Part shown: in pieces, positions 7,853 through 15,644 of the stretch | Numbering within the stretch: position 1 is the first letter of the stretch | Layout of the letters: every line of letters begins with the position of its first letter | Assembly: GCA_963712165.1 (NCBI GenBank) | Contig: CAVQGY010000002.1 | Coordinates: forward strand, 682,001 to 746,000 | Reading direction: 5' to 3' | DNA: 64,000 bases | Source of the DNA: B10-G9 sp963712165 | GTDB lineage: Bacteria; Chloroflexota; Anaerolineae; Anaerolineales; UBA11858 | The notes under the pieces: model-generated | What the model was told of the DNA's origin: nothing | Database searches by the model: none | Seen by the model: the letters and a program-made list of their open reading frames with translations, nothing else | Translations under genes and position numbers: made by a program

Positions 7853-9358
7853 TTACCGTTGGATGCGATTGATATCTGATAATGATTCCTCTGCCTGGAT
7901 GGTTTCGTCTCCTCGAATAAGCAAACCCTGGTAGACATAGCCCAGTCCCTGAGAGATCCAGCCATCCAGATCAAAGGGCAGGTCCTGGTCGGCGGGGATC
8001 CATTCACCATTATAAAGCCGAGCGATGTGCAGATGGGAACCGGAGGATACGCCGCCCTCACAGGAGGGATGGCCAATCCGGTCACCGGCTTGAAGTCGAG
8101 AACCAAGTTCTACCCGGTCCCTGGTCTCAATATGCATGTAGAGGATGGCCCAGCCTGTCTGACCATAGGGATCCCCATCAATGCTCTGAACCACAGCGCC
8201 GTGATCAGAACGTACGATTGGTCCATCCGCTACCGCGACCACCCAGTCATCGCTGTAACTGCAGCCCAGGTCCTTCTTCGCGGGGGCAAAATCAATAGCT
8301 GCCCAAGCGGAGCCGTCATCCCATCCGCCATGAGGACCCCCTGTGAATAACCAGGGAACTCCATCCTCAAAAGGGAGCTGCAGGGGGGGCTGCTCCAATC
8401 CAACAGGGATCAGAGGGGTGTAGTTATAGTCAAATGGGTAGCCAAATAGCTGAGTATAAGTATTGACAAAGCCATTCTCAGAGACGGCGATCAGCCATTC
8501 ATTATAGGTCAATAATCGAGAGAGCAAATGCTGCAAACCGGCAGTGCCGGCATTGATGGTCGGGTTGATGGGCACATTAATCCCATCCTTGCTGATCCAG
8601 CTTCCTATCCCCTTAACTTTCCAAAGGTAATATCCCCGGTTGAGTTCATCAGCTGTCCAGGCCAGCTGATAATAGAGACCTTCATAACCACCTTCCCGGT
8701 AATTTAATGGGTAAGGATCATTCTTGCTCTCCTGAGAGGTTAACCAACCGGATTGGAATTCAATAAGAGCCAGAAGCAAACGAGGATTTACGGAATAATC
8801 ATCGGAGACACGCTGGACGATCTCTGATCCGCTGAATTCCTCCCCATCGATCTCTCCCTGATAATCTTTCAAAAAGCCAGGCTGGTTATTGACAAATGAA
8901 TCGGCCCGAAAACGTACAGTATAAGGGCCATTGACCAGTTCAGAATCCGGTATCATTTTGTATCCAGGACCGGTCTGGCTGATTTCCGGAGCAGGAAGCA
9001 GCAACCGCTGTCCTTGAAAGATGCGGCTGAGATCAGCGATAGAGTTGGCTTCGACAATATGCTCCGGCAGTAGATTATATTGATAGGCGATTTTCCTGAG
9101 GGTATCTCCCCATTGAACGATATAGTAGATTTCTTCAGTCCGCAGGGTCGGAAGTGGTTTAGGCGGGTTGGGAGTAGGTGTCAGCAAGGGTTGATCTGGT
9201 ATACGCGTGGGGGGAAGGTAAGGGTCGAAAGTGGGTTCACTTGCCCCTGCTGATTCCAGTTGAGAGAAGTTGATATAAGGTGCAGAATGCGCCTGTCTGG
9301 TACAACCGATCAGGAAGATACCCAAAAGGGTAATGAGCAATCGCTTTGAAAGTATCAT
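7853..9358 (-). CDS. LysM + M23 peptidase lipoprotein, paralog 1
   Basis: First gene of the tandem set, 501 residues. Signal peptide with lipobox LIGC, Pro-rich linker, LysM (VQWGDTLRKIAYQYN), middle domain (NPRLLLALIEFQSGW) and M23 domain (GGPHGGW...WAAIDFAPAK, GSHLHIARLYNGEW). All M23 zinc ligands are kept. Probably an outer-face peptidoglycan hydrolase. No strong ribosome site precedes ATG 9358; the stretch GGTAAAATGTA upstream is also found before paralog 3, so the leader region was likely duplicated with the gene. Confidence 0.9.
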   Translation of the reverse strand: MILSKRLLITLLGIFLIGCTRQAHSAPYINFSQLESAGASEPTFDPYLPPTRIPDQPLLTPTPNPPKPLPTLRTEEIYYIVQWGDTLRKIAYQYNLLPEHIVEANSIADLSRIFQGQRLLLPAPEISQTGPGYKMIPDSELVNGPYTVRFRADSFVNNQPGFLKDYQGEIDGEEFSGSEIVQRVSDDYSVNPRLLLALIEFQSGWLTSQESKNDPYPLNYREGGYEGLYYQLAWTADELNRGYYLWKVKGIGSWISKDGINVPINPTINAGTAGLQHLLSRLLTYNEWLIAVSENGFVNTYTQLFGYPFDYNYTPLIPVGLEQPPLQLPFEDGVPWLFTGGPHGGWDDGSAWAAIDFAPAKKDLGCSYSDDWVVAVADGPIVRSDHGAVVQSIDGDPYGQTGWAILYMHIETRDRVELGSRLQAGDRIGHPSCEGGVSSGSHLHIARLYNGEWIPADQDLPFDLDGWISQGLGYVYQGLLIRGDETIQAEESLSDINRIQR

Positions 9359-9445
9359 AATACTGGGTACATTTTACCTTTAAGTAGGATTCCATACCCC
9401 ATAAAATGGGGTTCCTCTTCTTTTATTATGCAAGATAAGTGCCAC

Positions 9446-9461
9446 TCCTGAGGCCTCAGGA
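9446..9461. repeat. 16-bp perfect palindrome between divergent genes
   Basis: TCCTGAGGCCTCAGGA reads the same on both strands. It lies between the lipoprotein operon and the phosphoesterase gene. An operator is possible; a second small hairpin (CCCCATAAAATGGGG) is at about 9398-9412. Confidence 0.5.
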
Positions 9462-9515
9462 ACAGCATTTTTCATTGATAAATCTAAAACTATGGGCAAA
9501 ACCGGAAGTTTGTGC

Positions 9516-9544
9516 TTTACTGTTAGAGTGGTTTCCAGTATGAT
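9516..9544 (+). promoter_or_regulatory. candidate promoter of the metallophosphoesterase gene
   Basis: TTTACT (9516-9521), 17-bp spacer, TATGAT (9539-9544), about 40 bases before the ATG. Confidence 0.55.
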
Positions 9545-9583
9545 TAGGAAGATTTTTTATATATCTTAGGTTAGGACTCTGTA

Positions 9584-10312
9584 ATGAAAGTATTGATCCT
9601 GTCTGATATTCACGGCAACCGCACCGCTTTGGAAGCGGTTCTGGATGCTGCGGGATCTTACGATGCCGTCTGGTGTCTGGGGGATATTATTGGTTATGGA
9701 CCGGACCCAAATGATTGTGTGGCGATGGTCCGCGACCTTCCTAATCTGATCTGCTTGCGGGGAAACCATGATAGTGCGGTAATCGGATTGACGGAGAAGG
9801 GCAAGTTTAATCCTTCCGCCCAGGTTGTCCTGAAGTGGACGGAGGACCAGCTCAACCCGATCCATAAGCAGTATATCCAGAGCTTATCACCCCAGGCAAC
9901 CGTGGAAGATGTCACCCTGGCCCACGGCAGTCCCCGGGATCCTGTCTGGGAATATATCATGGATGTCTACACAGCTACCGCAAATTTCGAATATTTTGAT
10001 ACTCCTTATTGTTTTGTGGGCCACTCTCATCTACCCGTCCTTTATTACAAGAAGCCAGAGAAAAAACTGGCCAATGTCACTTTTGTCTATCCCGGGGAAT
10101 CTACCAAGCTGCCTGAGAACACCATCGTGAACCCCGGTTCAGTCGGCCAGCCCCGTGACCATGATTCACGGGCGGCATTTACTATCTACGATACAGATAA
10201 GAAGACTTGGACACAGTATAGGGTGAATTATGCGATCTCTGAGGTTCAGGAACGAATGACCCAGGCAGGGATTCCCCTGGAATATATCCAACGCTTGGAT
10301 CTGGGCTGGTAG
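9584..10312 (+). CDS. metallophosphoesterase (YfcE/MJ0936-like)
   Basis: A 242-residue calcineurin-like phosphoesterase. All metal-binding motifs are present in order: SDIHGN (residue 7), GDIIGYGPDP, RGNHD, AHGSP, GHSH and NPGSVGQPRD. The family includes phosphodiesterases and protein phosphatases, so the substrate cannot be told. The GYGPDPN variant is common in a subgroup of bacterial and archaeal proteins. It stands alone with its own candidate promoter and is followed by a separate lipoprotein gene after 66 bp. Confidence 0.9.
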   Translation: MKVLILSDIHGNRTALEAVLDAAGSYDAVWCLGDIIGYGPDPNDCVAMVRDLPNLICLRGNHDSAVIGLTEKGKFNPSAQVVLKWTEDQLNPIHKQYIQSLSPQATVEDVTLAHGSPRDPVWEYIMDVYTATANFEYFDTPYCFVGHSHLPVLYYKKPEKKLANVTFVYPGESTKLPENTIVNPGSVGQPRDHDSRAAFTIYDTDKKTWTQYRVNYAISEVQERMTQAGIPLEYIQRLDLGW

Positions 10313-10378
10313 GGGGAACTTTTTATTACCATTCAGCGTCATGGGATAAGAGAGAACTTATAACAAGGAGAAGTAGAG

Positions 10379-11305
10379 ATGAGAAATAAATGGATTATCC
10401 TGACTCTTGTGGCCGTTCTGTTAACATCCTGTGCGGGAGGCAAGTCTGTTGGAGTGGATAGTTTTTCCCCGCAATCCATGGAAGCCTCTGATAACTTTGC
10501 CGGCGACCTGGAATACAGCAGGGATGGGGCTGATTACAGCGAAGAAAGCCTGCAGTTGCAGGAGACTCAGATTCGGATGGTGATCAAGAACGCCTCCCTG
10601 TCAATTGTTGTTGAAGAGCCTTCAATTACTATGGATTTGATCAGTTCACTGGCGGAGAGGCTGGGTGGTTACGTGGTCTCCTCAAACCTCTACCGGGTGC
10701 AGATGGATAGCGGTTTGGAAATTCCTCAGGCATCGATTACAATCCGTGTCCCGGCCGAGTCTCTGGATCAAGCCCTGAATGAGATCAAGTCAGGCGCCGG
10801 CGAGGTTCTGAGCGAGTATGTTTCCGGCCAGGATGTCACCCAGGAATATACTGACCTTGAATCCCGGCTGCGGAACCTGGAACGCGCTGAGGACCAGCTG
10901 GCGGAGATCCTGGAAGCTTCCTATGAGACGGAAGAAGTGCTCAACGTCTATAATCGGCTTGTTCAAATTCGGGAGCAGATAGAGGTCATCAAGGGCCAGA
11001 TGAAGTATTATGAGCAATCTGCGGCTTTGTCCTCCATTTCGGTTGATATCCAGGCTGATGAGGCTGTGCAGCCGTTGAAGATCGGTAACTGGCAGCCAGT
11101 AGGTGTTGCCAAGAAAGCTATCCAGGCTTTGATCAATACTCTCAAAGTCATAGCCAATGCCTTGATTTGGATCGGGTTGTATATTCTGCCGGTCGTCCTG
11201 GTCCTGTTCTTCCCGGCCCGCTGGATCTGGAAAGGATTCAAGAAACTCAATCTGCGCAGAAAAGAGCGCCTGGCAGAGAAGGCGGATCGCAAAACCAAAG
11301 CCTAA
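10379..11305 (+). CDS. DUF4349 lipoprotein
   Basis: The 308-residue protein begins with a lipoprotein signal peptide (lipobox LLTSC at about residue 18). The DUF4349 region (about residues 60-285) starts at RMVIKNASLSIVV and includes ASITIRVPAESLDQAL and a coiled-coil stretch (QEYTDLESRLRNLERAEDQL). Near the C-terminus a membrane segment (ALIWIGLYILPVVLVLFFP) precedes a basic tail, so it is anchored at both ends. AAGGAG lies nine bases before the ATG. Function of the family is unknown. Confidence 0.9.
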   Translation: MRNKWIILTLVAVLLTSCAGGKSVGVDSFSPQSMEASDNFAGDLEYSRDGADYSEESLQLQETQIRMVIKNASLSIVVEEPSITMDLISSLAERLGGYVVSSNLYRVQMDSGLEIPQASITIRVPAESLDQALNEIKSGAGEVLSEYVSGQDVTQEYTDLESRLRNLERAEDQLAEILEASYETEEVLNVYNRLVQIREQIEVIKGQMKYYEQSAALSSISVDIQADEAVQPLKIGNWQPVGVAKKAIQALINTLKVIANALIWIGLYILPVVLVLFFPARWIWKGFKKLNLRRKERLAEKADRKTKA

Positions 11306-11325
11306 TTCGTTCGGTTTGATACCTG

Positions 11326-11359
11326 ACAGCCTGACCACAGACGAGGTCAGGCTGTTTTG
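11326..11359 (+). terminator. terminator after the DUF4349 gene
   Basis: ACAGCCTGACC and GGTCAGGCTGT form an 11-bp stem followed by TTTGATTT. Confidence 0.75.
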
Positions 11360-11404
11360 ATTTGATGTGTAAGTAATGGAACATACCAAGCGAGCGGTAT
11401 GTTA

Positions 11405-11410
11405 TATAAT
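11405..11410 (+). promoter_or_regulatory. -10 element directly before rsmG
   Basis: TATAAT lies only nine bases before ATG 11420, so a transcript starting at the normal distance would have almost no leader. No good -35 is visible. A TG two bases upstream (11400-11401) may help as an extended element. Confidence 0.45.
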
Positions 11411-11419
11411 ATTCCCCAC

Positions 11420-12130
11420 ATGGAAAAACTTAAGGCAGATACCCGGGATCTGATCGGAATTACCCTCTCACCCTATCAGATCTCCCTTTTGGAAGAATAT
11501 CAGAAGGAGCTGCAAAGCTGGAATGACCGGTTTAACTTGACTGCGATCCATGAACCGGAGAAGATCCAGGTCAAACACTTCCTGGATTCATTCAGCCCCT
11601 GGCTGGTATTGAAGAACACACAGGTTAAGCGGATTATCGATATCGGTACCGGTGCGGGATTCCCTGGCATTCCCCTTAAGATTCTCCTTCCAGAGACAGA
11701 GATGGTTCTGGTCGATTCTGTGGGAAAAAAAATGGAGTTTTGCCAGCATATTGTTGACCACCTCAAACTGAAGAGAGTCCAGGTGATCCAGGACCGCGTT
11801 GAGCGGTTGGCCAGGGAGGCTGAATTCAGGGAGAAATTTGACTGGGCTATTGCGAGAGCTGTTGCCCGTTTCTCAACCCTGGCTGAGTATATGCTTCCTT
11901 TTGTCAGAGTTGGTGGTGGAATGCTGGCATTGAAAGGAGAACAGGGACCTTTTGAAGCGCAGCAGGCACATCAGGCAGTCAGCGTCCTGGGGGGTGAGCT
12001 TCAGCAAATCAAAAAGATCACGCTGCCCGGTGTAACCGAAGAACGGTATCTGATCACCATTGGGAAAAGGGCGACCACACCAGAGAAATATCCCCGCAGG
12101 GTGGGTGTGCCCAGTAAAAAGCCCCTCTAA
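11420..12130 (+). CDS. rsmG: 16S rRNA (guanine-527-N7)-methyltransferase RsmG
   Basis: RsmG methylates N7 of G527 in 16S rRNA using S-adenosylmethionine. The SAM motif IIDIGTGAGFPGIPLKI is textbook, with NRFNLT-like DRFNLTAI before it and DWAIARAVA and LKGEQ after it. Length (236 residues) fits. The frame is open from ATG 11399, but that start would overlap the likely -10 element; ATG 11420 gives the usual N-terminus. Neither start has a clear ribosome site. Its TAA touches the stop codon of the convergent recF gene with no spacer. Confidence 0.93.
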   Translation: MEKLKADTRDLIGITLSPYQISLLEEYQKELQSWNDRFNLTAIHEPEKIQVKHFLDSFSPWLVLKNTQVKRIIDIGTGAGFPGIPLKILLPETEMVLVDSVGKKMEFCQHIVDHLKLKRVQVIQDRVERLAREAEFREKFDWAIARAVARFSTLAEYMLPFVRVGGGMLALKGEQGPFEAQQAHQAVSVLGGELQQIKKITLPGVTEERYLITIGKRATTPEKYPRRVGVPSKKPL

Positions 12131-13330
12131 CTAGCTGATCAATTCACCCCGGTGAATTTTCCACAATCCAGCGGTTTTCTTAAAATCATCGGAGAACAAC
12201 TCAAGGTCTGTTGTTGTCAGCAGCGCCTGTTCAGTTTCAACAAGCTTATCCAGCAGGTCCTGGCGACGCGTGTCATCCAGCTCAGCCAGAACTTCATCCA
12301 ACAGCAGAACCGGCCAATCCCCATTCTTCTCTTTCAACCAGGTCACTTCGGCAAGCTTCAGAGCTAAAAGGGTGGTTCGTAGTTGTCCCCGGGAGCCATA
12401 ATCCCCCAGATCGATACCGTTGCTCAGAAAACGAAGCTCATCCCGGTGTGGACCCAAAGAAGTCGTTCCCCGTCGAATATCCTCAGTCCTCCGTGAGATG
12501 ATCTTCTCCCGGTAGCCATCTTGGATTTCTAACAGGGTCAGGCCCGAGCGATCGTATGGATTCTCAAGCGCCATGGAAATCTGCCCCGGAGGGGATTTCA
12601 GGGGCTCATAAGATGGGAGATAATTCAGCCTGAGGATCTCTTCTCCACTGGTTAGTTCCTGGTGGATGGAAGCTGCCAGATTGCCTAACTCCATTATTGC
12701 CTGGATGCGGCTGAATATCAGATATGAGCCCGCCAGAGTGATTTTTTCGTCCCAGAAGGATAGTTGTTCTGGGTCACCAGAACGCTCGTTGAGCTGTTTT
12801 AAGAGGGCATTCCGCTGAGCCAGGGCCTTATTGAACTCCGTCATGGATTCCCTGTATTGGGAATCCACCTGTGAGATGGTTATATTCAAATAATGACGCC
12901 GCCGCTGGGGAGATCCAGTCAGGATCTGGATCATTTGGGGAAGGAATAAGACTGCATTCAACTGGCCAATCGCGTCATTGATCTTCAGCGGGGATCCATC
13001 CAGCAGGACTTCCTTGCGGGTGCTTTGATTTCCGTTTGCTTGGGGCTCGTGGATCAGGCGGATCTCCAATCGATGATCACCATCATTCCTATTGAAATCT
13101 GCCACAATTCTACCCACAGCGAGGTCCCCCTGGAGGGCATAGAAATTGATCAATTCTACGGTCTGGGAGGCTTGGAAGGAGTCCAGCGTTGAGAGATAAT
13201 AAACTGCTTCCAGCAAACTGGTCTTGCCCTGGGCGTTGTCGCCTACCAGGATCAATGCCTTTGAGGGAAGGTCTTGATCAAATCGGGAGAATATCCGGAA
13301 ATCTGTAAGGGAGAGATGAGTAAGATACAT
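12131..13330 (-). CDS. recF: DNA replication and repair protein RecF
   Basis: RecF is an SMC-like ATPase that helps load RecA at single-strand gaps. Visible parts: N-terminal MYLTHLSLTDFRIFSRF, Walker A GDNAQGKTS (about residues 31-39), signature region TTSLGPHRDEL, and Walker B/D-loop PVLLLDEVLAELDD. The 399-residue length is normal. Here it is not next to dnaA, dnaN or gyrB, the classical neighbours, but lies upstream-adjacent to def (five bases between def and recF), so the two are probably cotranscribed, def first. Confidence 0.95.
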   Translation of the reverse strand: MYLTHLSLTDFRIFSRFDQDLPSKALILVGDNAQGKTSLLEAVYYLSTLDSFQASQTVELINFYALQGDLAVGRIVADFNRNDGDHRLEIRLIHEPQANGNQSTRKEVLLDGSPLKINDAIGQLNAVLFLPQMIQILTGSPQRRRHYLNITISQVDSQYRESMTEFNKALAQRNALLKQLNERSGDPEQLSFWDEKITLAGSYLIFSRIQAIMELGNLAASIHQELTSGEEILRLNYLPSYEPLKSPPGQISMALENPYDRSGLTLLEIQDGYREKIISRRTEDIRRGTTSLGPHRDELRFLSNGIDLGDYGSRGQLRTTLLALKLAEVTWLKEKNGDWPVLLLDEVLAELDDTRRQDLLDKLVETEQALLTTTDLELFSDDFKKTAGLWKIHRGELIS

Positions 13331-13335
13331 GCAGA

Positions 13336-13836
13336 TCAGACTGGATTGTAATTCTCATCCGTCTCCCAGACGTAGGTTGTTCTGTCTGTGTAGAGGATCC
13401 CATTAAGGTGGTCGATTTCGTGCTGGAAGATTCGCGCAACCCAGCCGCTCAGTTTCATTTTCAGAGGTTCGCCAAACCGGTCCTGACCCTCCACGACAAT
13501 TTCCTGGGAGCGCTCAACCTCACCCATCAATCCCGGGATGGACAAACAGCCCTCAGCTCCCATAACCAACTCTTGAGAAAAGCGGGTTACCCTTGGATTG
13601 ATGGTCACATATAGGGTAGGGGGAATGGTTTCATCCTCTTCACTGCCAAATTCGACCAGGATGATCTGCTGAGAAACGTTCACCTGGGGAGCGGCCAGGC
13701 CAGCTCCAGATTCCTGATGCAGGGTGATGATCATATCCTCGATAAGCTGCTGTGTCTCCTCCCCAAAATCGATTACCGGATCTGCCTTTTTCCGCAGCGT
13801 TGGATGGGGAATGATAATGACTTCTCGGGCGGGCAT
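13336..13836 (-). CDS. def: peptide deformylase
   Basis: Removes the formyl group from N-terminal methionine of new proteins. All three family motifs are present: GAGLAAPQV, EGCLSIPG (metal Cys) and QHEIDHLNG (metal His pair and catalytic Glu). Length 166 residues is typical. The gene is first in a pair with recF. A formyltransferase for initiator tRNA is not adjacent; the formyl_trans-like gene at 30203 is a different subfamily. Confidence 0.96.
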   Translation of the reverse strand: MPAREVIIIPHPTLRKKADPVIDFGEETQQLIEDMIITLHQESGAGLAAPQVNVSQQIILVEFGSEEDETIPPTLYVTINPRVTRFSQELVMGAEGCLSIPGLMGEVERSQEIVVEGQDRFGEPLKMKLSGWVARIFQHEIDHLNGILYTDRTTYVWETDENYNPV

Positions 13837-13851
13837 GGCGATTGAAATCCT

Positions 13852-15492
13852 TTATTCGATTAGTTGGGTTTGATCCTCATCTGGAGGAGTTAAGTCAGTT
13901 TTGTTTTCCTCGTGATAAGCCGCTAAAAATTCTACCATATCATCACGGCGGCGGCGGGATTCAGCCTGTTCTTTCTCCCGAATCACCGCGTTGTACCGTT
14001 CAAAGATCTCATTTTGAACGGAGATAGGACGGGCAACGAATTCAAAATCAAGCTGAGTGTCACCAACGTTGATGGCAACGGTTCCAAAATCAAATATCCG
14101 TTGGATGATATTGGCTCTGCGGTAATCCAGGCTGAGTATGTTTTCCAACAACGCGGATCGTTTGGTTTCCCGTCCGAAGGGTTTTCGGTCCAGATCCAGA
14201 ACCTGATTGTCAGTGATCTGAAAGCGGTCGTTTGCCCAGTCTGCGAAGGCATAGGCCAATCCCAGGACATTGACCCCAAGCAGCAGGGCCAGGACTCCCA
14301 GATTTGGCCAGGAGATGAGAGCGACCATCCGGCCAAAGAACGCAACCAATAATAGAATGAAAAGAGACCACAACCACCAAGAGTTCTTAAGCAGGATGAA
14401 AGGGTGTTTGCGGTATGTGATCACTCCACCCAGCTCATAGCGAGCCCGGAAGAGATTGAAGAATTCCTGAAGGGGGGTGATGGATTCTGTAAGCTGCGGT
14501 CCCCCTTCCATAACCAGATCTGTGAATTCAGGCACATCTCCGAGAGGATTTTCTGCCCCTTCCAGACGAAGGCGATTGCGGATGGCCTGGTTGATATTTT
14601 CCCTGTCTGTTTGTAGGGCCAGGGCCTTAGCTCTTTCCTGCTCAGCGGCGATTAGATCCAGCAGGAGCTCAGGATTGGCGGTGTTTCGCATCGGAATATT
14701 GCCGGTATATGTGCGAACGATGACATCCCCATAACCAAATAGGCGCTGTAGCTGGGTAGACGAGATATTCACCGACAGGATGGATTGGAGTGGAACCTCT
14801 CGACGCTGATCATGTAACCAGATGACTTTTTCAATCCAGGCAGCTCTCTCGCTGGTCACAATGTAAAAATCATTTTTCCAGTCCAACCAGAGCCAGATAC
14901 CCCATAACCCGGCAATCAGGATGGTGACTGCTAGGAAGATACCGAAATTGACCCGGAGCATTACAGCGCCTACGATGGATAGGGTCAGGAATAATAATGG
15001 AAGCAAGAGCTGGCCATAGAGGACATTGATATGTTTGCGGTCTATGAAGCGAACGATTTCTTCATCCCCTATCCAGGGAAATTCGTTGCTCTGGAAGATC
15101 CTTTCGCTCAGCTTCATGGCGGAGAGGCGGGCTTTGATTGAGGGATACGCTGATTGAAGTGCAAAATAACCTCTCCTGTTAACTGCCAATAAAATGGTTT
15201 CTTCCAGAGCCAGGGCTGTCTCACTCCTTGCTTTGCCCGAATGCAGATCTTGACTGCCAAAATTCCCTTGAGCGTTGATTACCAGTTTTTTCTGGGCTTC
15301 ATCCTCGAGCAGTACCTTTCCAGAGACGACCAGGAAGAAATTCCTTCCCGGAAAGCCGGATCGGTACAATACCTCACCCTTTGCCAGTGATATCGGATTA
15401 AATAAGGGTAATATCTGCCCGAGCTCTTCTTCACTCAGGTATTTAAAAAGGAAATGGTCATGTAAGTAATTGAATATCTGGTTGGAGTCCAT
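13852..15492 (-). CDS. cyclic-nucleotide-binding-like domain plus two membrane PH-like domains
   Basis: I start at ATG 15492 (546 residues); the open frame to 15639 would run over the divergent promoter. Residues about 8-115 form a cNMP-binding fold (SLAKGEVLYRSGFPGRNFFL). Two membrane-helix pairs follow, each leading into a bacterial PH (YdbT/bPH2-type) domain: one near residues 185-300 and one near 395-520 (DRFQITDNQVLDLDRKPFG). The nucleotide-pocket Arg-Ala-Ala pattern is not visible, so ligand binding is doubtful. Probably a membrane protein of unknown function; divergent from the phosphohexomutase gene. Confidence 0.85.
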   Translation of the reverse strand: MDSNQIFNYLHDHFLFKYLSEEELGQILPLFNPISLAKGEVLYRSGFPGRNFFLVVSGKVLLEDEAQKKLVINAQGNFGSQDLHSGKARSETALALEETILLAVNRRGYFALQSAYPSIKARLSAMKLSERIFQSNEFPWIGDEEIVRFIDRKHINVLYGQLLLPLLFLTLSIVGAVMLRVNFGIFLAVTILIAGLWGIWLWLDWKNDFYIVTSERAAWIEKVIWLHDQRREVPLQSILSVNISSTQLQRLFGYGDVIVRTYTGNIPMRNTANPELLLDLIAAEQERAKALALQTDRENINQAIRNRLRLEGAENPLGDVPEFTDLVMEGGPQLTESITPLQEFFNLFRARYELGGVITYRKHPFILLKNSWWLWSLFILLLVAFFGRMVALISWPNLGVLALLLGVNVLGLAYAFADWANDRFQITDNQVLDLDRKPFGRETKRSALLENILSLDYRRANIIQRIFDFGTVAINVGDTQLDFEFVARPISVQNEIFERYNAVIREKEQAESRRRRDDMVEFLAAYHEENKTDLTPPDEDQTQLIE

Positions 15493-15595
15493 ATTATTAT
15501 CTGGCTTTAATTTTAACACAACCCAAGCAGCTCTAGATCTCTCTGCCGAAACCTCTCTTGTCCTTTCGCCCTTCTCTGCCCTGAGAGGGTAACAG

Positions 15596-15604
15596 TGATA
15601 GAAT
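15596..15604 (+). promoter_or_regulatory. extended -10 promoter of the phosphohexomutase gene
   Basis: TGATAGAAT (TG, one base, TAGAAT) lies 40 bases before the ATG. No clear -35, as is usual for extended -10 promoters. Confidence 0.5.
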
Positions 15605-15644
15605 AGTGTACATTGAATTCCTAAATGGATGAGGAGCAAGAAGT

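Noticed and set aside
15493..15639. Longer start of the cNMP/PH-domain gene
   Set aside because: It would cover the divergent promoter and the added residues fit no domain; ATG 15492 gives the usual N-terminus.
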